A stretch of DNA of 64,000 nucleotides, taken from NCBI GenBank assembly GCA_900314685.1, contig OMWE01000006.1, positions 25,584 through 89,583 on the forward strand, in the 5' to 3' direction. The notes beneath the pieces were generated by a model. The model searched no databases and was not told where the DNA came from. It saw nothing but the letters and a program-made list of their open reading frames with translations. Each line of letters begins with the position of its first letter. The stretch's first letter is position 1. Positions 47,219 through 55,173 of the stretch are shown in pieces. Made by a program: the position numbers and the translations under genes. Source of the DNA: an uncultured Actinomycetes bacterium (GTDB lineage Bacteria; Actinomycetota; Coriobacteriia; Coriobacteriales; Atopobiaceae).

Positions 47219-48245
47219 ACGCCTCGACCTCGCTCACGACGGTATCGGACCACTTGGTGCCCCCGTAGACGGAGTCGATCGTCACGCGGATCGAGTTCGT
47301 CTGCCGCGGCGAGCCGAAGTCCAGCTGCTGGTAACTGCCGCACTCGTCCGACAGGGTATAGGAGTACTGGCTGCCGTCGGAGAGCGTGACGGTGACGTCC
47401 TTGGGCCGGTTGTTCTTGTAGTAGAGGTCCTCGGACTTGCAGTAGCCGCTGAGGATGCTGATACCCGTGACTTCCTGTAACGACGAGGCGGAGATCTCGA
47501 ACCACTCCCCCACGCCGTCGCCGTCAGCACCCTCGGCCCAGCCAGTCTTGGTATCGCCGTCGGTCAGGTTGTTGGGGCCGTAGTACGACGTGACGCTGTC
47601 ACCCGGCAAAGACGAACTGGCGCTCGCCACCGAGAAGACGGGCGGATACGCGGCGGGCGGCACGTCCGCTGAGGCACCGGCGCTGGAGTCCGAGGTACCG
47701 TCGCTGGACATGCCAGAGTCCGACGAGTCTGCGCCGGCCGAGTCGCCGCTCTCCCAACCCGAGTTGGCAGGCGAATCCGCGCCTTCGGAAGAAGCGCCTA
47801 AGTCCCCAGCGGTTGCCGACGCGGAGGGTTGCTCCTGCGTATTCCCGGGCAGAGAGGCGGGCGTCCCGTCGAGCACAAAGAACTTCATGACGAGCGCAAC
47901 GAGGACGACAGCCCCTACCACGGCAGCGACGATGAGCGGGACGTTATTGCCACCCGGCGTCGTGGATGCAGCGGGGTCGGGTATGTAGTCGGAAGCGTAT
48001 TCAGGCGCGTAACCAGGTGCGTGCCCGAAGGCGTCTGCAGACGCAGGATCAGACCCGTAACCAGGCGCGTATCCGGGCGTACCCTCCAGTGCGTATCCGG
48101 GCGTACCATCCGGTGCGTATCCGGGCGTACCCTCCGGTGCGTATCCCGGCTGGGGGTTCTCGAAGTCATCGTCAACTTGTGCCCCGCACACCGTGCAAAA
48201 TTTCGCGCCATCTGGAATCTGCGCCCCGCAGCTGGTACAAAACAT
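47214..48245 (-). CDS. Zinc-ribbon membrane protein with discoidin-like C-terminal domain
   Basis: 343 residues. The N-terminus is a double-Cys zinc ribbon (MFCTSCGAQIPDGAKFCTVCG, CxxC twice), then PGYAPEGT/PGYAPDGT/PGYALEGT repeats (about 33-70), one membrane helix (VPLIVAAVVGAVVLVALVMK, about 103-122), a Ser/Gly-rich stalk, and a C-terminal beta domain (about 215-343; SYYGPNNLTDGDTKTGWAEG, ISILSGYCKSEDLYYKNNRP). The last part resembles the discoidin-like NADase-type glycan-binding domains found on similar proteins. Surface sensing or binding is likely; no enzymatic motif is visible. GGGAGAGG precedes the ATG. Confidence 0.78.
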   Translation of the reverse strand: MFCTSCGAQIPDGAKFCTVCGAQVDDDFENPQPGYAPEGTPGYAPDGTPGYALEGTPGYAPGYGSDPASADAFGHAPGYAPEYASDYIPDPAASTTPGGNNVPLIVAAVVGAVVLVALVMKFFVLDGTPASLPGNTQEQPSASATAGDLGASSEGADSPANSGWESGDSAGADSSDSGMSSDGTSDSSAGASADVPPAAYPPVFSVASASSSLPGDSVTSYYGPNNLTDGDTKTGWAEGADGDGVGEWFEISASSLQEVTGISILSGYCKSEDLYYKNNRPKDVTVTLSDGSQYSYTLSDECGSYQQLDFGSPRQTNSIRVTIDSVYGGTKWSDTVVSEVEAY

Positions 48246-48313
48246 CGTGCACCTCTCCCTACGTGCTTCATTGCCTCATGCATCCAGCATACAACGGAGT
48301 GCGGCGGTCCGCC

Positions 48314-49216
48314 TCACCCCTTGTCATAGGGGACCCTGAAGGCGTCCAGGAATTTCTTGACGTAGTCCTGGCCCGTGAGCGCGGCGCCCCGCAGGTAGCC
48401 CGGCTCGCGCGCGTACTCGGAGAGCCCGCGGTAGTAGTACGTCTTGAGCTCGTCGGTGATGATGAAAGGCACGACATTGTGCTTCAGGCACTCCTTCAGG
48501 GCAATAAGTCGGCCCACGCGGCCGTTGCCGTCCTGGAAGGGGTGGATGCGCTCAAACCTCCAGTGGAATTCGAGGATCTGGTCCAGGCCCACTTCACCCA
48601 GGCTCCCGTACCAGGCGAGCAGTTCCGCCATGCGGCCTTCGACCTCCTCGGGCTCGGCGGTCGCCACGCCGCCCACCTCGTTCGGGAGTCGCTTGTAGTC
48701 GCCCACGGCGAACCAGTCGCGTGACGCATCCTTGGTGCCGACCTTGAGCATACCGTGCAAGCGCTTGATGTAGGTCTGCGTGAGCTGCTTGCCCGCCGTA
48801 TCGATCACGTAGTCGATGCAGCGGAAGTGGTTGACCGTCTCGATCACGTCGTCGACGTTCACCGCCCTCTCCCCCGCCCCGATGGTGCGAGTCTCGAAGA
48901 TCAGCCTGGTCTGGTCGTGGGTGAGGCAGCTGCCCTCGATGTGGTTGGAGTTGTAGGTGAGGTCGATCTGCAGACGGTGGTAGATGCCGCCGGGCATCCG
49001 CGCGTCCTTCTCGTCGCGCAGCACCTGCAGCAAGTCGCGCTTCTTCGGCTTTGCGGCGGGCTTCCTGCCGGGCTTTTGCGCGTCTGCGGGGACGTTCCAC
49101 GTCTTGCCGGTGATGAACGCCCCGGGCACGCGGCCCTGCGCGCAGTAGTTGCGCACGGAGCGTTCCGACACGCCCCACCTCGCGGCGGCCTCTCTGGCTG
49201 AGATGTACTCAGGCAT
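48314..49216 (-). CDS. Fic-family protein with N-terminal helix-turn-helix
   Basis: 300 residues. The first ~50 form an excisionase/MerR-like helix-turn-helix (YISAREAAARWGVSERSVRN). The Fic domain carries the inhibitory SNHIEG motif (about residue 98) and the catalytic HPFQDGNGRVGR (HxFx(D/E)GNGRxxR, about 230). The enzyme would add AMP (or another nucleotide) to a protein target; the own inhibitory helix keeps it silent. The HTH suggests it also binds its own promoter, where a 9-bp inverted repeat lies (49233-49289). Part of the accessory stretch. Confidence 0.9.
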   Translation of the reverse strand: MPEYISAREAAARWGVSERSVRNYCAQGRVPGAFITGKTWNVPADAQKPGRKPAAKPKKRDLLQVLRDEKDARMPGGIYHRLQIDLTYNSNHIEGSCLTHDQTRLIFETRTIGAGERAVNVDDVIETVNHFRCIDYVIDTAGKQLTQTYIKRLHGMLKVGTKDASRDWFAVGDYKRLPNEVGGVATAEPEEVEGRMAELLAWYGSLGEVGLDQILEFHWRFERIHPFQDGNGRVGRLIALKECLKHNVVPFIITDELKTYYYRGLSEYAREPGYLRGAALTGQDYVKKFLDAFRVPYDKG

Positions 49217-49232
49217 CCATCCTCATCTCCGC

Positions 49233-49289
49233 TATCGGCAATATTGTTGGTATTTTACCATCTTTCATTACGACAATTTTTTGCCGATA
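49233..49289. promoter_or_regulatory. Inverted repeat upstream of fic
   Basis: TATCGGCAA (49233-49241) and TTGCCGATA (49281-49289), 9-bp perfect arms, 39-nt AT-rich spacer with the inner pair ATTGT/ACAAT. It begins 17 bp before the fic start codon. Confidence 0.65.
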
Positions 49290-49368
49290 TAGGAAGCCAC
49301 CATCGGATCGACGGGTGACCCTGAATCGCCATGAACGCCAAACCAGAACGTCACCGACCTTGTTGATG

Positions 49369-49427
49369 CGCATAGCGTCATGATAAAATGTCGCTATGCG
49401 TCACACCTTTATGTCGCATAGCGACAT
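49369..49427. promoter_or_regulatory. Three alternating half-sites upstream of the AlbA_2 gene
   Basis: CGCATAGCG (49369), CGCTATGCG (49392), CGCATAGCG (49415): three 9-bp half-sites in alternating direction, each separated by exactly 14 nt, so a 23-bp period. The last two extend to perfect 13-bp arms (ATGTCGCTATGCG with its mirror). The array ends 46 bp before the start codon. It looks like cooperative repressor binding. Confidence 0.8.
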
Positions 49428-49473
49428 CAACGGATGTCGCCCAACGCCGCCGTCCACCAACGGAGACCTCGAC

Positions 49474-50814
49474 ATGATGAACATAGGCTCAGAGTCGGAA
49501 TACATTGAGCACAAGCTCTCCACCGCGGAGACCGCCAAGGGCATTGATTCCATGGCATCGATGCTCAACAAGCATGGCAAGGGCACCCTGTATTTCGGGG
49601 TAAAGAACAGCGGCGACGTCGTCGGGCAGACCGTCGGTGAGAGGACGCTCAACCAGCTGTCTCAAGACATCGCCCGCGACATCAGACCCACCTGCTTCTA
49701 CAGCGTCGCGGAGAGATCGACCGCCGACGGGAGGAGCTTCATAGAGGTCACGTTCCATGGCAGCCGACCGCCGTACGCCTCGCGGGGACGCTACTTCATC
49801 AGGTTCCACGACGAAGACCGCCAGATGGACAACGACATGCTGCGGCACTACTACCTCGACCAGCGACAGGATTACTCCTCTTGGGAAAGGGCCAGCTCTG
49901 GCAGTGGAATTGCGGACGTTGATGAAGACCTGCTCCGAGCCTACCTCGAAAGGAGCGCCGAGAAAGGGCGTCTCTCGCTCGCGTACACCGACGCACGGAC
50001 GGTGCTCGGCAAGCTCGGTCTCCTTTACGACACCGAGAAGCTCAACAATGCCGGCAACGTGCTTTTCTCCAAAGAAGGACCCGTGCGGCTGAAGCTCGCC
50101 AAGTTTGCCTCCGAGACGCGCCTCACGGTCCTAGACCTACAGGTATTTGCGGGCAACGTCTACGAATGCATCGACAAGGGGATGGACTTCGTCTCGTCGA
50201 GCATCGACTGGCACCTGAGATTCACAGGTGCCGCGCGTCGCGAGGAGGTCGCGGAGATCCCCATGATCGCCCTGCGCGAGATCGTGGTGAACGCCTTCGC
50301 ACACGGCGACTACGATGCGGGCACCGATTTCGAGATTGATGTCTACGCCGATCGGGTCTGCGTGTATTCCCCTGGCATGTTCCCCAAACCGTACACGCCG
50401 GAAGACTTTGCGCGGCGAGGCATCGAGCCGATACCGCTCAACAAGAAGATCTCGGAGACTCTGTTCCGTGACGGCACAATCGAGCAGGTGTCCACCGGTT
50501 TCGAGCGAGTCTTCGATGCATGCGGCGAGCAAGGGGTCCGCTACGCATACGAGGAGACCGCGACAGGGTTCCGCTTCACGTTCTACCGCCGCGGCACGGG
50601 CGCAGAGCGCAAGCTAACCGCAACAGAAGAGAGAATCGTCGCGGCGATGCAGGTAAATCCGCTCGCCAGCACAAAAGAGCTCGCAGAAACATGCGGCGTC
50701 AGCGTGCGCACCGTGCAACGGCTCGTAAAAACTCTCACGAAAGAAGGCGTAGTCGCTCGCATGCCCGCGGGCGATAGGTATGTGTGGGAAACGGACGGGC
50801 AAGTCAGACTGTAG
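49474..50814 (+). CDS. AlbA_2 (Schlafen-like) ATP-binding regulator
   Basis: 446 residues. N-terminal AlbA_2/Schlafen-type domain (about 5-120; ESEYIEHKLS, KGTLYFGVKNSGDVVG), then a GHKL-like ATPase part of the RecG-C-terminal type (about 255-380; ALREIVVNAFAHGDYDAGTD, VYSPGMFPKPYTPEDF), and a C-terminal winged helix (about 395-440; STKELAETCGVSVRTVQRLV). These proteins are mostly uncharacterised and are common in mobile or defence contexts. The ATG at 49474 has GGAGA upstream; the frame is open further up but through the operator array. The winged helix and the array suggest autoregulation. Confidence 0.85.
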   Translation: MMNIGSESEYIEHKLSTAETAKGIDSMASMLNKHGKGTLYFGVKNSGDVVGQTVGERTLNQLSQDIARDIRPTCFYSVAERSTADGRSFIEVTFHGSRPPYASRGRYFIRFHDEDRQMDNDMLRHYYLDQRQDYSSWERASSGSGIADVDEDLLRAYLERSAEKGRLSLAYTDARTVLGKLGLLYDTEKLNNAGNVLFSKEGPVRLKLAKFASETRLTVLDLQVFAGNVYECIDKGMDFVSSSIDWHLRFTGAARREEVAEIPMIALREIVVNAFAHGDYDAGTDFEIDVYADRVCVYSPGMFPKPYTPEDFARRGIEPIPLNKKISETLFRDGTIEQVSTGFERVFDACGEQGVRYAYEETATGFRFTFYRRGTGAERKLTATEERIVAAMQVNPLASTKELAETCGVSVRTVQRLVKTLTKEGVVARMPAGDRYVWETDGQVRL

Positions 50815-50819
50815 CAGGT

Positions 50820-50948
50820 TCACGCGCTCATCTTGCGGAGAGCGACGGCGTGGCTGATGAGGCGCGGCGGCTGAGGCGGGTCGAAGTCGTCGCCGCCGAA
50901 GTCCGCGATGTCCCATGCTCCCCAGCCGTCGGCGAGGCGACGTCGGTA
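50820..50948 (-). pseudogene. 3' remnant of an unknown gene
   Basis: The minus strand encodes RRRLADGWGAWDIADFGG, then DDFDPPQPPRLISHAVALRK and MSA before a TGA, about 42 codons with protein-like composition and no start. A TGA closes the frame upstream, and the AT-rich operator region of AAA ATPase no. 3 begins about 40 bp beyond. I read it as the tail of a gene cut by whatever brought the ATPase module. Confidence 0.4.
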
Positions 50949-50986
50949 TCACGCTAGAACTTAGGGTAAGCGCAAACTGCCTTGAT

Positions 50987-51071
50987 TGCACTACCATAGT
51001 GCGTTTTATCGCCAAAATCGCACTTTTTGTGTGCGATTTTTTGTTAAAATTGCACTGTCATAGTGCAATTT
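50987..51071. promoter_or_regulatory. Three palindromes upstream of AAA ATPase no. 3
   Basis: (i) GCACT-ACCAT-AGTGC near 50988-51002. (ii) AAAATCGCAC (51014-51023) with GTGCGATTTT (51031-51040), 10-bp perfect arms. (iii) AAATTGCACT (51047-51056), 5 nt, AGTGCAATTT (51062-51071), 10-bp perfect arms. All share a GCAC/GTGC core. The last one ends 14 bp before the start codon. Confidence 0.8.
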
Positions 51072-51085
51072 GATTGAGGCAAACG

Positions 51086-52255
51086 ATGGATCAACTCTTC
51101 GAATATATGGAACGCCAACTCGCGAGCGTCACCACGGGCTTCCACAGATACCTCTACCCGTCGATCAACTGGGACAACCGCATGCTCGGCCTCGTCGGTC
51201 CGCGCGGCGTGGGCAAGACGACCCTCTTTCTCCAACGCATCAACGAGACGCGCGGAGCGAATCGATCGCTCTATGTCTCTGCGGACCACATGTATTTCGC
51301 CGACCACACGCTTTTCGAGGTGGCGGATCGGTTCGTCAAGGATGGGGGCACGCACCTCTATATCGACGAGGTGCATAAGTACCCGGCCTGGTCCCGCGAA
51401 CTCAAGATGATGTACGACTCTCTGCCCGACCTGCACGTCTACTTCACCGGCTCCTCCGTTCTCGACATCGAGAAGGGCGAGGCGGACCTCAGTCGCCGTG
51501 CGCCCAAGTACCTCATGCAAGGTCTCTCCTTCCGGGAATATCTCGCGATGATGCACGGCGTGGACGCTCCGATCCTCACACTCGAGGACGCGATCGCACA
51601 CAAGGCACAACTCCCCGGGATCGCACACCCGCTTCCGCTCTTTCAGGAATACCTGCGGCGCGGCTACTATCCCTTTGGCTCCGATGCGGACTTCCCTATC
51701 GAGCTCGGGCAGGTGATCACACGCACGCTCGAGGTAGACATCCCCCAATATGCGAGCATGAACGTCTCCACGGGACGCAAGCTCAAGCGCCTCATGGCCG
51801 TAGTCAGCACGCTCGCGCCCTTCAAGCCCAACATGACCAAGCTCGGCAGTCAGATCCAATCCAGCCGCAATAGCGTCGAGGACTACCTCGCCTATATGGA
51901 GAAGGCCGGTATGGTGGCCCAGCTGCGCGACGGCACGGGCGGCCTGGGATCGCTCGGCAAGGTCGACAAGGTCTACCTCGACAACACAAACATCCTCTAC
52001 AACCTCAGCGGCGGGCAAGAAGACATCGGCAGCGTGCGCGAGACGTTCTTCTTCAATCAGACGCGCGTAGGATATCGGGTGACGTCTTCGGCGATCTCGG
52101 ACTTCGAGATCGATGGGGTGACGTTCGAGGTCGGGGGCAAGAGCAAGACCAGCGACCAGCTCAAGGGCGCTGAGCGCGGCATCGTCGTGAAGGACGACAT
52201 CGAATACGGTCACGGAAATGTCGTGCCGCTCTGGGCTTTTGGCCTATTGTATTGA
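51086..52255 (+). CDS. Orphan AAA ATPase (AAA_14/DUF4143 type), no. 3
   Basis: 389 residues. Walker A LGLVGPRGVGKTTLFLQR (about residue 35), Walker B THLYIDEVHKYPAWSRELK (about 92), and sensor VYFTGSSVLDIEKGEADLSR (about 120) followed by YLMQGLSFREYLAM, the signature of the AAA_14 family. The C-terminal DUF4143 region contains a degenerate nuclease-like FEIDGVTFEVGGKSK (about 335). The ATG at 51086 has GAGG at 6 nt. Three palindromes precede it. No partner gene. It is related in design, but not closely in sequence, to the genes at 34012 and 44642. Confidence 0.87.
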   Translation: MDQLFEYMERQLASVTTGFHRYLYPSINWDNRMLGLVGPRGVGKTTLFLQRINETRGANRSLYVSADHMYFADHTLFEVADRFVKDGGTHLYIDEVHKYPAWSRELKMMYDSLPDLHVYFTGSSVLDIEKGEADLSRRAPKYLMQGLSFREYLAMMHGVDAPILTLEDAIAHKAQLPGIAHPLPLFQEYLRRGYYPFGSDADFPIELGQVITRTLEVDIPQYASMNVSTGRKLKRLMAVVSTLAPFKPNMTKLGSQIQSSRNSVEDYLAYMEKAGMVAQLRDGTGGLGSLGKVDKVYLDNTNILYNLSGGQEDIGSVRETFFFNQTRVGYRVTSSAISDFEIDGVTFEVGGKSKTSDQLKGAERGIVVKDDIEYGHGNVVPLWAFGLLY

Positions 52256-52340
52256 TGCATTGTTGTATCGATGCGATGCGAGCCCATCATGCAGTGGGCA
52301 CATGGTACGCCTCGGAGCCTTATAGAGACCCCTGCGCCAC

Positions 52341-53546
52341 CTACGGCAGGCGGACGAGACTCTCGTAGACGGCGAGGCCGCGCATGAGCACGTCTTCGTC
52401 GAAATCGAAGCGGTCGGAGTGCAGCGGCGCGTCGCCGCCCGTGCCCAGCAGCAGGAAGACGCCCGGGAGCCACCGCTGGTACCAGGCAAAATCCTCGGCA
52501 ATCATCAGCGGCGCGTCGAGCGTCTGCAGCTCGGGGACCGCCTCGCGCACGAGGTCGTAGAGCGCAGCGTCGTTGGTGACGGGCGGGTAGCCCTCACTGA
52601 AGTGGACGCGCGCCGTGCAGCCCAGCGCCGCGGCGTCGCGCTCAGCCAACGCCGGCAGCTCGGTGCGCAGCCGGTCGCCCATCTCCACCGAGAACGTCCG
52701 CAGGCTCCCCTCCAGACGCGCGCGGTCGGCGATCTGGTTGCGGACGCTGCCAGCCTCCATGCGACCGAACTTGAGCACGCAGGACTCCTCGCGCCGCGCT
52801 TCTTCTACCAGCGTATACGCGTCCAAGAGGAACCGCGCGCCTGCCTCCAGCGCGTCATGCCCGAGCTCCGCGCGCGCGATATGCGAAGCCGTGCCCTCGA
52901 TGGTGACGGTCGTCTCGTTGGAGGCGGCGAGCAGCGCGCCCGGGCGCGAGGCGACCGTGCCGTACGGCAGCTCGGGCCACAGGTGAAAGCCGTAGATCCG
53001 GTCCACGCCCAGACGCTCGAAGACGCCCGACTCGCAGACGCGCTTGGCGCCGCCGGTCGTCTCCTCTGCCGGCTGGAAGACGAGCAGGAGCGAGCGCGGC
53101 AGCTCATCGAGATGACGGGCGACGTGCTGTGCGAGTCCGAGCACCATGGCCATGTGGCCGTCGTGGCCGCACGCGTGCATGCAGCCGGCGTGGCGCGAGG
53201 CGAAGGCGCGGCCGGTCCGCTCGGTCACGGGCAAGGCGTCCATGTCGGAGCGGACGGCGGTCGCGTGCGACGTTCCGCGATCAAAGAAGCAACAAACCGT
53301 CGAGGTCGCGGGGCTGAAGACCGTCTTGTCGCAGGGCAGCGCCTCGAGGACCGCGCGCACGTAGGCGATGGTCTCGGGCAGGTCGTCGTCCAGCTCTGGG
53401 ATCTGGTGCAGGTCGCGTCTGTAACGTCGCAGCAGCTCGGCGGTGGGCTCGGTACTCGCGGGCACCACGCTGACGACGGGCGCCGCGCCGGCCATGGGTA
53501 TCTCGGACGCCGCTTCGGTCGCGGGCACTTTCTGTCCTTCTTCCAT
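52341..53546 (-). CDS. M20-family amidohydrolase, probable N-acetyl-DAP deacetylase
   Basis: Zinc amidohydrolase, 401 residues. It has the M20D motifs: HQIPELDDDLPET (His/Glu start), AVRSDMDALPVTE (about residue 110), HACGHDGHMAMVLG (about 140), the catalytic EE in VFQPAEETTGG (about 180), and GTASHIARAELGHDA near 250. Its ATG at 53546 is directly behind the aminotransferase stop. With dapH in the same window, the pair fits the last acetylase-branch steps (aminotransferase, then deacetylase), as in Bacillus YkuR. A general amino-acid N-deacylase remains possible. Confidence 0.85.
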   Translation of the reverse strand: MEEGQKVPATEAASEIPMAGAAPVVSVVPASTEPTAELLRRYRRDLHQIPELDDDLPETIAYVRAVLEALPCDKTVFSPATSTVCCFFDRGTSHATAVRSDMDALPVTERTGRAFASRHAGCMHACGHDGHMAMVLGLAQHVARHLDELPRSLLLVFQPAEETTGGAKRVCESGVFERLGVDRIYGFHLWPELPYGTVASRPGALLAASNETTVTIEGTASHIARAELGHDALEAGARFLLDAYTLVEEARREESCVLKFGRMEAGSVRNQIADRARLEGSLRTFSVEMGDRLRTELPALAERDAAALGCTARVHFSEGYPPVTNDAALYDLVREAVPELQTLDAPLMIAEDFAWYQRWLPGVFLLLGTGGDAPLHSDRFDFDEDVLMRGLAVYESLVRLP

Positions 53547-53547
53547 G

Positions 53548-54690
53548 TCAGGCCTCCCCGCGCAGGCTGCGCACAAAGCGGGCGAGGCGGGCAAGGCCCT
53601 CGTCGAGTACGTCGTCGGCCGCGGCGTAGGAGATGCGGGCGTACCCCTCCGTGCCAAAGCAGGTGCCCGGCACGAGCGCGACACCCGCCTCGCGGATGGC
53701 GCGCTCGCAGAAGACGTCACTGGGCAGCCCCAGGCCCGCCACCTGCGGAAACGCATAGAAGGCACCAGCGGGCCGCACGAGCGGGAGGCCCATCTCGGCG
53801 CAGGCGGCCACCACGCGGTCGCGCCGCGCGTGCCAGGCATCGCGCAGGGGCGCGGCGTCCACGGCCAGCGCCACCTCGCCCGCACGCTGCACAAACGCGG
53901 GCGAGCACGAGACGAGAAACTGGTGGGCCTTTGCGATCGCCGCGGCAAGCTCGCCGTGCGCCGCGGCCCAGCCCATGCGCCAGCCGGTCATCGCCCACGG
54001 CTTGCTGAAGCTGCCGACCACCACCGTGCGGTCCGCGAGCTCGGGGTGCCGGCAGGCAAAGCGCTCGAACCCCTCGTCAAACACCAGGTCAGCGTACACG
54101 TCGTCGCACACCACCACGAGGTCGCGCCGCTCGGCGAGGGCGGCCACGGCGTCCAGGCTCTCGGCGTCGAGCACGCAGCCAGTGGGGTTGTTGGGTGAGT
54201 TCAAGACGATCGCGCGGGTCCGCGGCGTGACGGCCGCCGCGAGCATGTCGGCGCGCAGCTGGAAGTTCGTCTTCTCCGCGGGCAACGCCACGGGCACGCC
54301 CTGGAGCAGCGCGACCTGCGAAGCGTAGAGCGAGAAGGCGGGCGTGGGGACGATGACCTCGTCGCCGGGGTTGAGCAGCGCGGCAAAGGTCGAGGCCAGC
54401 GCCTCGGTCGCGCCGATGGTCAGCACCACGTCGTCGGGCGCGAAGGCGAGCCCCCAGCCGCGCTCGTGCTCGGCAATCGCCGCGCGCAGGGCGGGCGTGC
54501 CGGCGTTGGGCGGGTAGTGGGTGTTGCCCGCTGCAAGCTCCTCGCGCGCCGCCTCGCGGATGGGCGCGGGTGTGTCTTCGCCCGGCTCGCCGAGCGTGAG
54601 CGAGACGCAGCCCGGCACCTCACGGGCCATCGCGGCGTAGCGCCGGATGCCCGAGGGCGCGAGCGTGTCGAGGCGCGCGTTGAGGTGCAT
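53548..54690 (-). CDS. Class I/II aminotransferase, probable acetyl-DAP aminotransferase
   Basis: PLP enzyme, 380 residues. Fold-type I signatures: SLTLGEPGEDTPAPIREA (about residue 30), NSPNNPTGCVLD (about 168), DDVYADLVFD (about 200), and the PLP Lys in VGSFSKPWAMTGWRMGW (about 232). It is PatA-like. Coupled to the M20 gene (1-nt gap), it would transaminate N-acetyl-2-amino-6-oxopimelate with glutamate; that role is inferred from dapH and the neighbour. The ATG at 54690 has GGGAGA upstream. Confidence 0.85.
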   Translation of the reverse strand: MHLNARLDTLAPSGIRRYAAMAREVPGCVSLTLGEPGEDTPAPIREAAREELAAGNTHYPPNAGTPALRAAIAEHERGWGLAFAPDDVVLTIGATEALASTFAALLNPGDEVIVPTPAFSLYASQVALLQGVPVALPAEKTNFQLRADMLAAAVTPRTRAIVLNSPNNPTGCVLDAESLDAVAALAERRDLVVVCDDVYADLVFDEGFERFACRHPELADRTVVVGSFSKPWAMTGWRMGWAAAHGELAAAIAKAHQFLVSCSPAFVQRAGEVALAVDAAPLRDAWHARRDRVVAACAEMGLPLVRPAGAFYAFPQVAGLGLPSDVFCERAIREAGVALVPGTCFGTEGYARISYAAADDVLDEGLARLARFVRSLRGEA

Positions 54691-54864
54691 GTCTTCTCCC
54701 GTCTGTCGTCGTCGGCTGCCCGTACGCGAATCGATGCAGATTTAACGATGCAGATTCTACCTGCGCCACGTTGCCGCTTCATGACGGAATGCCTGGCCTC
54801 CGTCCTCCGCCTGTCTTCGGGCGATACAGACGATACGGGGTACCCGCACGCAAACGCCCAGCTC

Positions 54865-55050
54865 ACGATGCCGGACCCCCCGTTCCGGCTGTATTCCGTC
54901 TACAGACGGAACGGGGGATCCGGAAACAAACGACCAGTTCGCCGTTCTGGATCCCCCATTGCGTCTGTATTCCATGTACAGACGGAATAGGGGATTCGAG
55001 CGCAAACATGCAGGTCGTAATGCCGGACCCCCCGTTCCGGCTGTATGCCA
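54865..55050. repeat. 76-bp tandem units, each a long hairpin
   Basis: Units begin at 54871, 54947 and 55023 (exact 76-bp period; the third is partial). Unit 1: CCGGACCCCCCGTTCCGGCT (to 54893) pairs with 54901-54923 over 23 bp with two mismatches, 7-nt loop. Unit 2: ATCCCCCATTGCGTCTGTA pairs with 54977-54995, 17 of 19. It fills the gap between the aminotransferase and the MATE gene, apart from a short AT-poor leader. Confidence 0.88.
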
Positions 55051-55173
55051 AGCCGCAGATGGCACCGGTCGCGAAGCAAAGATGGGCGGGGCGGCAGCGG
55101 GTCCACACTGCAGCTGTAAGAATCTCGTGGCGCGGGAGGGCGACGAGCTGCGGAGCGGCACGCCCGTCTTATC

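Noticed and set aside
51086..51120. Match to the MITE end (CTTCGAATATATGG)
   Set aside because: It lies inside the coding start of AAA ATPase 3 (LFEYME) and lacks the rest of the terminal repeat.
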